From assembly GCF_001702265.1 (NCBI RefSeq), contig NZ_MAUE01000045.1, positions 416,801 through 480,800 on the forward strand: a stretch of DNA of 64,000 bases. The letters are read 5' to 3'. Positions within the stretch are counted from its first letter, which is position 1. Each line of letters begins with the position of its first letter. Of the stretch, positions 8,745-18,500 are shown in pieces. A program made the position numbers and the translations under genes. The notes beneath the pieces were generated by a model, which saw only the letters and a program-made list of their open reading frames with translations, was not told where the DNA came from and did not search any database. This stretch comes from Pseudomonas aylmerensis. GTDB lineage: Bacteria; Pseudomonadota; Gammaproteobacteria; Pseudomonadales; Pseudomonadaceae.

Positions 8745-9439
8745 TCTTCGACTACAACGTCATCTGGGATGCCATGCCGCTGTACCTCGGCGGCTTGGTG
8801 ACCACCTTGAAACTGCTGGCCTTTTCGCTGTTCTTCGGCCTGCTTGCCGCCTTGCCCCTGGGCTTGATGCGCGTGTCCAAGCAGCCGATCGTCAATGGCG
8901 CAGCCTGGCTCTACACCTACGTGATCCGTGGCACGCCGATGCTGGTGCAGCTGTTCCTGATCTACTACGGCCTGGCCCAGTTCGATGCGGTGCGCGAGAG
9001 CTTCCTGTGGCCGCTGCTGTCCAGCGCCACGTTCTGTGCGTGCCTGGCCTTTGCGATCAACACCAGTGCCTACACCGCTGAAATCATTGCCGGCAGCCTC
9101 AAGGCCACCCCCAATGGCGAGATCGAAGCGGCCAAGGCCATGGGCATGTCGCGCTACAAGCTGTATCGCCGCATCCTGCTGCCGTCGGCCCTGCGCCGCG
9201 CGCTGCCGCAGTACAGCAACGAAGTGATCATGATGCTGCAGACCACCAGCCTGGCGTCCATTGTCACCCTGATCGACATCACCGGTGCCGCACGCACGGT
9301 GAACGCCCAGTTCTACCTGCCGTTCGAAGCCTATATCACCGCCGGCGCGTTCTACCTGTGCCTGACCTTCATCCTGGTGCGCCTGTTCAAGTTGGCCGAG
9401 CGCCGCTGGCTGAGCTACCTGGCTCCACGGAAGCACTGA
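8741..9439 (+). CDS. aotM: Arginine/ornithine ABC transporter permease AotM
   Basis: HisM-type permease of 232 residues and partner of AotQ. The EAA loop reads E-A-A-K-A-M-G-M-S-R-Y-K-L-Y-R-R (about 128-143). Hydrophobic segments cover residues 10-40, 60-85, 90-110 and 195-220. The start overlaps the aotQ stop and the stop is 1 bp before the next gene, consistent with one tightly packed operon. Confidence 0.95.
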   Translation: MIFDYNVIWDAMPLYLGGLVTTLKLLAFSLFFGLLAALPLGLMRVSKQPIVNGAAWLYTYVIRGTPMLVQLFLIYYGLAQFDAVRESFLWPLLSSATFCACLAFAINTSAYTAEIIAGSLKATPNGEIEAAKAMGMSRYKLYRRILLPSALRRALPQYSNEVIMMLQTTSLASIVTLIDITGAARTVNAQFYLPFEAYITAGAFYLCLTFILVRLFKLAERRWLSYLAPRKH

Positions 9440-9440
9440 T

Positions 9441-10553
9441 ATGGAACGTATTGATCACCGGCTGCCCTGGGGTCACCTGGGGTGCGAGCGGCAGTTGAGC
9501 GTGTTCCGATTCGGCAAAGGCGAGCGCAAGGCCTATATCCAGGCCAGCCTGCACGCCGACGAATTGCCCGGCATGCGCGCCGCCTGGGAGCTGAAGAAAC
9601 GTCTCACCGAGCTGGAACAGCAAGGCGCGCTCAATGGCGTGATCGAGCTGGTGCCGGTGGCCAACCCGATGGGCCTGGGCCAACTGCTGCAAGGCAGTCA
9701 CCAGGGGCGATTCGAAATCGGCAGCGGCAAGAACTTCAACCGCGATTTCGTCGAGTTGAGCGCGCCGGTGGCCGAGTTGCTCCAGGGCAAGTTGGGTGAT
9801 GACCCTCACGCCAACGTGCGCATGATCCGCCAGGCGATGACCGATACGCTGAACGCACTGCCGGCGCCGAGCAGCCAGTTGCAAGGCATGCAGCGCCTGT
9901 TGCTGAGCCATGCCTGCACTGCCGACATCGTCCTCGATCTGCATTGCGATGCCGAGGCCGCGTTGCATATGTACGCGCTGCCCCAGCACTGGCCGCAGTG
10001 GCGCTCATTGTCGGCGCACTTGAATGTGAAAGTCGGCCTGCTGGCGGAAGACTCCGGCGGCAGCTCGTTCGATGAAGCCTGTTCATTGCCATGGTTGCGC
10101 TTGTCCCAGGCGTTCCCCGAGGCCCAGGTGCCGCTGGCATGCCTGGCGACCACCCTGGAACTGGGCGGCCAGGCCGACACCGGCCGCGACGAGGCGATCT
10201 TCCACGCCGAAGGCATCCTCGCGTTTCTGGCCGAGCAGGGCCTGATCAAGGGCGAATGGCCGGCGCCGCAGTACGAGCCGTGTGAAGGCCTGCCTTTTGA
10301 AGGCACCGAATTGCTCTTCGCGCCCCACGCCGGGGTGATCAGTTACCTGCGTAAGGCCGGTGACTGGGTCGAGAAGGGCGAACCGATTTTTGAAGTGATT
10401 GACCCCCTGGAAGACCGCGTCAGCACGCTTTGCGCGGGCACCTCGGGGGTGCTGTTTGCCGTTGAACGGCTACGTTATGCCCAAGCGGGTTTCTGGCTGG
10501 CCAAGGTGGCGGGGCGCGAAGCGCTGCGTCACGGGCGCTTGCTCAACGACTGA
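9441..10553 (+). CDS. Succinylglutamate desuccinylase/aspartoacylase family protein in the aot operon
   Basis: A 370-residue zinc-dependent acylase of the AstE/AspA superfamily. The first metal motif is L-H-A-D-E (about 34-38) and a later D-L-H-C-D supplies the third ligand. The C-terminal 70 residues form the usual beta-barrel extension. The position between aotM and aotP is the same as PA0891 in P. aeruginosa. The true AST desuccinylase, aruE, is separate at 25641, so this paralogue probably acts on another N-acyl amino acid or on an imported arginine derivative. The substrate is not known. Confidence 0.85.
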   Translation: MERIDHRLPWGHLGCERQLSVFRFGKGERKAYIQASLHADELPGMRAAWELKKRLTELEQQGALNGVIELVPVANPMGLGQLLQGSHQGRFEIGSGKNFNRDFVELSAPVAELLQGKLGDDPHANVRMIRQAMTDTLNALPAPSSQLQGMQRLLLSHACTADIVLDLHCDAEAALHMYALPQHWPQWRSLSAHLNVKVGLLAEDSGGSSFDEACSLPWLRLSQAFPEAQVPLACLATTLELGGQADTGRDEAIFHAEGILAFLAEQGLIKGEWPAPQYEPCEGLPFEGTELLFAPHAGVISYLRKAGDWVEKGEPIFEVIDPLEDRVSTLCAGTSGVLFAVERLRYAQAGFWLAKVAGREALRHGRLLND

Positions 10554-10580
10554 CCACCTGTTTTTGTGAGAACCGACCGC

Positions 10581-11345
10581 ATGTACAAACTTGAAGTCCA
10601 AGACCTGCATAAACGCTATGGCAGTCATGAAGTGCTCAAAGGTGTGTCCCTGGCCGCCGCGGCCGGTGATGTGATCAGCATCATCGGCTCCAGTGGTTCG
10701 GGCAAAAGTACCTTCTTGCGCTGCATCAACCTGCTCGAGCAACCCCACGCCGGCAAGATTCTGCTCAACAACGAAGAGCTGAAACTGGTGGCCAACAAGG
10801 ACGGCGCCATGAAGGCCGCCGACCCTAAACAGCTGCAGCGCATGCGCTCGCGCCTGTCGATGGTGTTCCAGCATTTCAACCTGTGGTCGCACATGACCGC
10901 GATTGAAAACGTGATGGAAGCGCCGGTGCATGTGCTGGGCGTGTCGAAGAAAGAAGCGCGTGAAAAGGCCGAGCACTACCTGGCCAAGGTCGGCGTGGGC
11001 CATCGCAAGGATGCGTTCCCCGGCCATATGTCCGGTGGCGAGCAGCAGCGCGTGGCGATTGCCCGTGCCCTGGCGATGGAGCCTGAGGTGATGCTGTTCG
11101 ACGAGCCGACCTCGGCGCTGGACCCGGAGCTGGTCGGCGAAGTGCTCAAGGTCATGCAGGACCTGGCCCAGGAAGGCCGCACCATGGTGGTGGTGACCCA
11201 CGAAATGGGCTTTGCCCGTGAAGTGTCGAACCAGTTGGTGTTCTTGCACAAAGGCATTGTCGAAGAGCGCGGCAACCCGCGCGAAGTGCTGGTGAACCCG
11301 CAATCGGAACGGTTGCAGCAGTTCCTCTCCGGTAGCTTGAAATAG
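10581..11345 (+). CDS. aotP: Arginine/ornithine ABC transporter ATP-binding protein AotP
   Basis: HisP-type ATPase of 254 residues. Walker A is G-S-S-G-S-G-K-S-T (about 37-45), the Q-loop follows V-F-Q-H-F-N-L, the ABC signature reads M-S-G-G-E-Q-Q-R, Walker B is V-M-L-F-D-E-P, and the switch histidine is in V-V-V-T-H-E. I chose ATG 10581; a GTG at 10566 is in frame and nearer to no better ribosome site. Family members usually begin M-Y-K-L, as here. It powers AotQM with AotJ. Confidence 0.95.
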   Translation: MYKLEVQDLHKRYGSHEVLKGVSLAAAAGDVISIIGSSGSGKSTFLRCINLLEQPHAGKILLNNEELKLVANKDGAMKAADPKQLQRMRSRLSMVFQHFNLWSHMTAIENVMEAPVHVLGVSKKEAREKAEHYLAKVGVGHRKDAFPGHMSGGEQQRVAIARALAMEPEVMLFDEPTSALDPELVGEVLKVMQDLAQEGRTMVVVTHEMGFAREVSNQLVFLHKGIVEERGNPREVLVNPQSERLQQFLSGSLK

Positions 11346-11410
11346 TCAAGACTGCTTTTGTGCACCGGTTTAGTGCATGCTTCGCAGTCTTAAGTGAGTC
11401 CCCATCTAGT

Positions 11411-11497
11411 GTGGGAGCGGGCTTGCTCGCGAAAGCGGTGGGTCAGTGAGTAGATGTGTATCTGACCCACCGCATTCGCGAGCAAGCCCGCTCCCAC
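11411..11497. repeat. REP doublet between aotP and argR
   Basis: GTGGGAGCGGGCTTGCTCGCG at the left pairs with its complement at the right end, with a second inner pair around GGTGGGTCAG/CTGACCCACC. The result is a long hairpin. Outside the repeat, 11346-11592 holds only the argR leader. Confidence 0.85.
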
Positions 11498-11592
11498 ATT
11501 TAGATCTTCACCCGCTTTTGAGATTTGTGTTGGTTTCCGGGCTAGCATTGGCCCTTGTCTTCATTACTGTTACTCGCTTCGGATAGCCCTCC

Positions 11593-12573
11593 ATGACCGC
11601 CCATCGAATTGGTTTCCTGATTTGGCCCAGCACGAAAGCACTGACGCTTGCGCTGGCTGAGGAGGCCTTGCGCGTTGCTCAGCGGGTGCATCCGGATGTG
11701 GTGTATGAGCTGTCGTTCCTGCTCGCCGAGCCTGCGACCGATGGCGCCTGGCAGCTGCCGGGCGAGCCGTGGGCGGGCAAGCTCGAAGGCTTCCAGAAGC
11801 TGTTCCTGCTGGCGGACGAACCGCCGACCGTGATCGCCTCCCAACTGAGCACCGCGCTCAAGCAACTGGTGCGCGCCGGGTGTGTGATCGGTGGCCTGTC
11901 GGCGGGTGTCTACCCGTTGGCCCAGCTCGGCCTGCTCGACGGCTACCGCGCCGCCGTGCACTGGCGCTGGCAGGATGATTTTGCCGAGCGCTTCCCCAAG
12001 GTCATCGCTACCAGCCACCTGTTCGACTGGGACCGTGATCGCCTGACCGCCTGCGGTGGCATGTCGGTGCTCGACCTGCTGCTGGCGGTACTGGCCCGTG
12101 ACCACGGCGCCGAACTGGCCGGTGCAGTCTCCGAGGAACTGGTGGTGGAGCGCATCCGCGAAGGCGGCGAGCGCCAGCGTATTCCTTTGCAAAACCGCCT
12201 GGGTTCCAGCCATCCGAAGCTGACCCAGGCGGTGTTGCTGATGGAGGCCAACATCGAAGAGCCGTTGACCACCGACGAAATCGCCCAGCACGTGTGCGTG
12301 TCGCGGCGACAGCTCGAAAGGATCTTCAAGCAATACCTCAACCGCGTTCCCAGCCAGTACTACCTCGAGTTGCGCCTGAACAAGGCGCGCCAGATGCTCA
12401 TGCAAACCAGCAAGTCGATCATCCAGATCGGCCTGTCCTGCGGCTTCTCCTCGGGGCCGCACTTCTCCAGCGCCTACCGCAACTTCTTTGGCGCCACCCC
12501 GCGCGAAGACCGCAACCAGCGGCGCAGCAGCAGCCCGTTCGAGCTGTCGTCGGTACCGTCCGAACGCGGCTGA
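11593..12573 (+). CDS. argR: Arginine-responsive regulator ArgR (AraC/GATase-1-like)
   Basis: A 326-residue regulator. The N-terminal DJ-1/PfpI-like domain (about 1-190) binds the effector and contains G-C-V-I-G-G-L-S-A-G-V-Y-P. The C-terminal AraC double helix-turn-helix (about 215-320) contains T-D-E-I-A-Q-H-V-C-V-S-R-R-Q-L-E-R-I-F. In P. aeruginosa ArgR activates aru and aot and represses arginine biosynthesis. Here it follows aotP after a REP doublet and ends 3 bp before the convergent LRR gene, with no terminator between them. It differs from the unrelated ArgR of enterics. Confidence 0.93.
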   Translation: MTAHRIGFLIWPSTKALTLALAEEALRVAQRVHPDVVYELSFLLAEPATDGAWQLPGEPWAGKLEGFQKLFLLADEPPTVIASQLSTALKQLVRAGCVIGGLSAGVYPLAQLGLLDGYRAAVHWRWQDDFAERFPKVIATSHLFDWDRDRLTACGGMSVLDLLLAVLARDHGAELAGAVSEELVVERIREGGERQRIPLQNRLGSSHPKLTQAVLLMEANIEEPLTTDEIAQHVCVSRRQLERIFKQYLNRVPSQYYLELRLNKARQMLMQTSKSIIQIGLSCGFSSGPHFSSAYRNFFGATPREDRNQRRSSSPFELSSVPSERG

Positions 12574-12576
12574 GGG

Positions 12577-15500
12577 TTACTCCTCCATGTCTACCGGTGT
12601 GTCAGGTGGCGCCAGCGGGAACCCCTGTTCGTCCTCCATGGCTTCTTCCACGCCCAGTTCGTAGCCCGTCTGTTGATAATAGCGGCGCAACAACGCAAGG
12701 CTCTGCGCCGACAGCGGGTTGTCACTCAGGTCGGAGTCGTCGTTGAGTGGCAGGGGCATTTCCAGCAAATCACTGGGCAGGTGCTGGATCAGGTTGCTGC
12801 TCAGGTCGAGCGCTTGCAGGCGCCCCAGCCCGAAAACGCTCTCGGGCACTTCACTCAGCCCGCAGTTATGCAGGTACAGCGCCTTCAAGCGCGACAGGTT
12901 GCGCACATCCGGCGTCATGCCGAGCATGTTATCGCTCATGTCCAGATGCTCGAGTCCCCCCATGCCCGCCAGTAGCGCCTTGCTGCGAGGGGTCAGTTGT
13001 ATGCGGTTGTCGGAGAGCGAGAGTTGGCGCAGGTGCTGCAGGCTGAAGATGGGCTCGGGAATATCCCCCAGGGCATAACGCTCGACGGTCAGGTGCGTGA
13101 GGTTGGGCAGGCACCTCAGCAGCTCGTCAATGCTCTGGTTGGACCGCTCGCCGATCAGCTCCAGCAGTGTAACGTGAGGAAGCTGCGCATTCAGTTGCGG
13201 CAGATCCCCCAGCAGCTGGGCATGAAAGACCAGCTTGTAGCTGTGTCGAGGCGGGAGTTCGCCGCCTTCGTCCAGCTCGGTTTCCCGGCGCCAGCAACGT
13301 TCCAGCAGGTCCTTGAAGTGGGCGCGTCGCAACTGCTCCTCGGCGCGGGTGCCCATGTCCAGCACGGTATCCAGAATCGGGTCACGCTCGGGGACATTGA
13401 GCACCCATTCCTGAAGCCGGGTGCTCATCTGGTGGTATTCGGCCTTCAGTCGTGCCATGGCCGGTAGCGCCGCGTCGATATCGCCTGGCAGTTGAAAGAA
13501 GATGCGCCCCAGCTCGGTATCCGTGAGGCTGGGGTAAAGCGTCTTGAGCTGACGCAATACGGTGTAGGGCGGGCTGATTTTCCAGGCGTTATCGGTGCCC
13601 TGGAAGTGGATTTTGACCTGTTGCAGGGTTTGGGCTGACAACGGGTTGTTGGACAGGTCGAAGGCGGCCGACAGGTCGGCGCGCAACGTGAACAGCTGTG
13701 CCGGCACTTGGGTGATCTGGTTGTGGCTCAAGTCGATAGCCGTCCTCGGCGTGGCGGGCGATAGCAGGCTCGCCGGGATGTGGGTCAGCCCCGTGTTGCT
13801 CAAGGATACCTGGCCGAGCCTGTTCAAGCGGCGCACATCCGGCACCTCGCCGAGTGGGTTGTGGCTCAAGTCGAGGGATTCCAGCTGGCTCATCGCAGCC
13901 AGTGCATTGGCGGTGGTGGGTGACAGCCGTAGGCCGTTGCGGCGCAGGCGCAGGTACGTGAGCTGGCGCAGTGACGCGATGCCGAGGGGAAACTCTGCCA
14001 GCGCATATCGATCGAGGGTCAGGCGTTTCAGGCCTGGAAATGCCTGCAGGAATGACCCCGGTTGCAGGGGCGCGCCACTGCCCTCCAGCACCAGCGCCGT
14101 CACATGTGGAAGTGTGATGCGCAGCGTTGCAAGTGTGCCGCTGACGGGCATGGCGAGGGTCAATGCATAACCGGGGGCAATCCCGTGATGCTGGGGATCC
14201 AGCGGCACTTCCCGACGCCACCCCGCTTCAATGGCCTCGATGAAGCGCGCGCGGTTGATGCGTTCTGCATGACTGGCCAGGGGGTCGTTTGCCCAGGGCG
14301 TCATATCGGTGCGAATGGCCTGGTATTCGATTTGGAAGCGCATCAAGGCGAGCCTGCCGGCCTCCAGGTCACCTGGCAGGGCAAACACGAAATGATTGAT
14401 TTCGTCGTTGCTGAAGCTTGGGTAGAGCTGTTTAGCCAGCGCGAGGTCGGCCAGGGGCGCGTCGATTTCCCAGCGTTTGCCAGTGCGATGGTAATAGGCT
14501 TTGACGCGCTCCATCGATGCCTGTGTCAGCGGATTCGCAGACAGGTCGAATTTATCGCTGCTGGCGGCCGGCAGGTTGAACAGCGCGTCTGGCAGTTCGC
14601 GGAGCTGATTCTGCGAGAGCAGGGCCAGCTCCAGGCTCGGACGGTTGAGGAGGCCGCGCGGCAGTGCGCTGATGCCGGTCCTGCTCAGGTCCAGGTAGCG
14701 CAGATCCGGCATGCGCTCGACGCTGGGGACCTGATTCAAGGGGTTTTTGTACAGGTCCAGCGTAACCAGGCGGTTCATGGCGCTAAGTGCCGTCTGCTGT
14801 TCGGCGGTCAGGGTCAGCTGGCAGTCGCTGAGGATCAGCTCGTTCAAGTGGGGCATCGAAAACACGGGGGCGGGAAGCTGCTCCAGCCCGACGTGGCGGA
14901 TCGTCAAGTGACGCAGCCTGGGGAACAAACGCAGAAAACCTTCGACCTGCTGCGTGGTGTGGTTGCCTTGCAACTCCAGCAGAGAAACATGGCTGAAGCG
15001 CGCGCGCAGTTGCGGCAGCGGGCCCTGCAGCGGGACCGGCAGGCTGAGCCGATGGCCATTGCGCGCGGGCGTTTCGAAGTGATCGTCGATCTCGGTTTCG
15101 CGGCGCCAGGCCCGCTGGATTTCGTGGGCCCACAGACGGCGATCACGTCGTGCGTAGTCGTACTCCTCGGCACTCAGCGGGGCGCCTGTCTGTGGGTGCA
15201 GACGAGGTGTACTTCCTACCCAGCGCGCCAGGTCGTGGGTCATCCTCAGGTATTCGGTTTGCAGCGAAAGCAGGGTGGCCAACGCGCCACCGGGTTGGCT
15301 TTCGAGGCTTTGCACCAGCTCGCGGATCTGCGCGGTGGACAGCGCCGGCAGCAGGTCATGGGCAAGCTCTTCAGCGGACACCACGCGGTTTTCGTCCAGC
15401 CCCAGAGGGGCGACCGCGCGGTAACCCGCATCGCCGCCACGCAGGCGCATGAACTTTGGGTCGTATTCAGGTTTTTGCGCGGGGTCGGTGTCGAGTAGTC

Positions 15501-18500
15501 GACGCAGGGCGTCGCGCCCCAATGCATGTTCGGCGAGTGTCTGTTTGAGCCGCTCGCCTTGGCCGATATGGAGGTTCAGTGCAGTGCGCCGGCTGTCTGG
15601 CAGGGCCTGGAGAATCGCGGTGTAAACGTCGCTTTGGCCAAACAGTTCGGTCTGGTCCGCATACGGGATGTATTGGCCGTCCGCCGTGACGACCAAGGTC
15701 CGGCTGATTTGCGCGTCAGGCGGGCCGATGGCGTCCAGCAAGGCGCCATCGATCCGGTATTGGCGGACTTCAAGGCGCGTGCCCGGCTGCCATCCCGGTA
15801 GATTTTCCAGTGAGTGCAGGGCCAGCGTGGCGGTGTCCGGGCTTTCGACGGTCTCCAGGTACAAACCTTCATACGCGCGGGTGGTCCTGACTTCCTGTTG
15901 GCCCCAATGCGCCAGGTCGCGCAGGCGCTTGGGGAGTGTTCCGGCATCGATTGCCCGCAGTTCCTCGCCACTGGCACTGGCAAGGATTTCTTCGCCGACG
16001 CTGGTAGGCAGCCCGGCCTCGGGCGCCGCGTCGAGGATCTTTTGCACGCGGGCATGGCGGGCGCGGTCTTCACCGCGATAGCGCGAATCGAACAGCGAGA
16101 AGCGCTTTTCGTAAGCCAGGCGCGCGAGCTTTTTGCGTAACACCTTTGCCCGGGTTTGCGCCGAGGCGGGCGGTGTGCCGAAAGGCTCTTCCAGCAGGGT
16201 CTTGCGCTCCTGTTCATCCAGGCTTTCCAGAAGGATCTGCAGCAGGTCGCCGTTTTTCATCTGGGCCTGATGGACTTGCACCACGCTGGCCCCGTCGGCC
16301 CTGGCGAATTCCCAAAGTGTGTGGCCCTGGGCGTCGAGGAAACGCAGGGTTTTGGTCTGCGGCCATAACCCATAGCTGACCAGCAGTTGCAGCTGGGTTT
16401 GCGCGTCGGCCTGGTGAGAAATGGCCGGGTCGTCGCTGTTCATCTGCGTAATGAAATCCTGCAGGTCCTGGTCGATCCTGAAACGCTTGAGGGTGTCGGC
16501 CAGCAGCGGTGGCGCCGGCTGCTGGTTGAGGTGCAGGTGGCGCAAGCCGTTGTCGTGGGTGTCGCTGACCCGGCGCGCCTGTTGCAGGCGGCTGTCGCTG
16601 AGGCCTTCGGTCCGGTAGCCGAGGCGGCGCATCAGGGTGGGGCTGTCCCAGCTCAATGGGCGTTCAAGCTCCGTTACCCAGGCGCCTTCGCCGTTGGTCA
16701 TGACCTGTGGGCGGTAGGCGCTGGCGCGCTCGGGGTGCTTGAGGGTGTAGCGGGCAGATTCGGCCTCATGGTGCACTGCATAGTGCTCCTCGCCCAGGCG
16801 CAGGATCGATTCGCCGTGGTGCTGATACAGCCCCTGCTCATCGGGCCGCGCGCCCTTGGGCAGTTTTATTGCCCTGCGATAGGGGGCAAGATCCGGCTGC
16901 CACAGGCGCGTTGAGCCATCGGGCCGTGTCACGGGTTTCAGGCGCTCGAAAAATCTGCTCAGTTCGGCAGGTAGCGCGGCGCGCAGCAGGTCCTGGGCAA
17001 TGGGTATGCCGATGGCAAACATCCCCAGTTGCACCAGTTGCTCAACCAGCGCCAAGGTATGCCCCAGGGCTTCGCGCTGCAGGCCTTCGACCCAGTCGAA
17101 GGCACCTTCGAAGGCATCGTCCAGCACCTGGTAGGCGGTGTAGCCGAGCATCAGCGCGCCCAGTGGCGGCACGAACGGCACGGCGATAAAGGCGATGATC
17201 TGCAACAGCGTGCTGCCGACTTTTTCAATCAAGGCCCAGCGTTCCCAGCGGGCTTTGCGGTCGGTGCTGGCAGTGGAGATGGCGCGGCTGCGGGCGTCAT
17301 CGAGCAGTTTGCTGAGTTTCATCTGGTAGAGGTGTTCAAACAGGTCGCGCTCGATCTTTGCCGCGCGAAATTGCAGGTTGGGTCCGGCTACCGGGGTCTG
17401 GCGCCAGCTGGGCAGCGGGTCGCCGGGGATATGGGCATGCCAGGTCACCTGGGTGAGGCGCTGATTGAGGTCGGCGAAAAACAGGCTCAGGTCTGCGGCG
17501 CCGATAAAACGACTGAAGAAGCGCTGGTAGTCGGGCGTGCGCAGCTTTTCGCAGAGGGCGAGCATCAAGGCGCGGGTGCTGGGGTACTGCTTGATCGGGT
17601 GTTCAGGGTCGTCGGGGATCCAGGCGATGACTGGCACCACCTGCGGGCTGGCGTCCAGGTCTTCGGCAAACAGCACGATGCCGGTGAGGCGCGTCGACAT
17701 GATCATCAACTCGTAACACAGCAGGGGCTTGCAGCCGTTGGCACTGCTCGGCTGGCCCTGCAGCAGGCCCATGAGTGTGTCGTGGCTGGCCTGGGGCAGG
17801 TCTTGTTTAAGCACGGCCATGTACAGCGCCAGTTCGAGGCTCGCCAGGTGGCTGCGCTTGATCGTGTGCTGCAGGCTGGCCTGGGCTACCGGGTTGTCCA
17901 GCCCGAGGTAGTCGCTGAGATAGCGCTGGTAGCGCTCGCCGATGTCCAATGTCCTGCAGAGGGTGGTGAACTGCGCAATCGAGAGCTTCGCGCCGATGGC
18001 CGGCAGTGGCTGGAACTGCCCGCCAGCGCCAGGACGCGTGGTGAAGCCGGAGTTGGCGTCATAGCCGTCGACCGCGGTTTCGGACTCTTCGAAGTTATGC
18101 AGGGCGGCATCCAGCAGCGACACGCTCCAGGTGCGCGCGGCCCCGGGTTTGAGCGTAAACCCGGCGAGCGTCAGGGGAATGTAGAGCTGCAGGTAGGTGT
18201 TGCGCACGTCTGGATCGAGGCCGTACTGATCCTTGAGTGCCGTTTGCAGGATTTCGGCGGCAAAAACCTCGGGGCTTTTGAGGCGCTCCATGGCCTGGTC
18301 CACACGGTTTTGTGCGCTCCAGGCCTGGCTGTTGAGGCGTTTAAGTGCCTGGTGCTGTTGCTCACTGGCATTTTTTAAGCCGGCGGCGAGGATCAACGCC
18401 GGCTGGGCCAGGGCATTGCGTTTAAGGGCCGAGGCGGCGCCCAGCCAGTCGGGCAGGGCATGTTTGAGGATTTCGTAATGCGGTACGGTGCTGCTGGGCT

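Noticed and set aside
12577..12700. NEL ubiquitin ligase domain at the end of the LRR protein
   Set aside because: The protein ends within about 30 residues of the last LRR and has no C-x-D catalytic segment there; the ligase function cannot be claimed.
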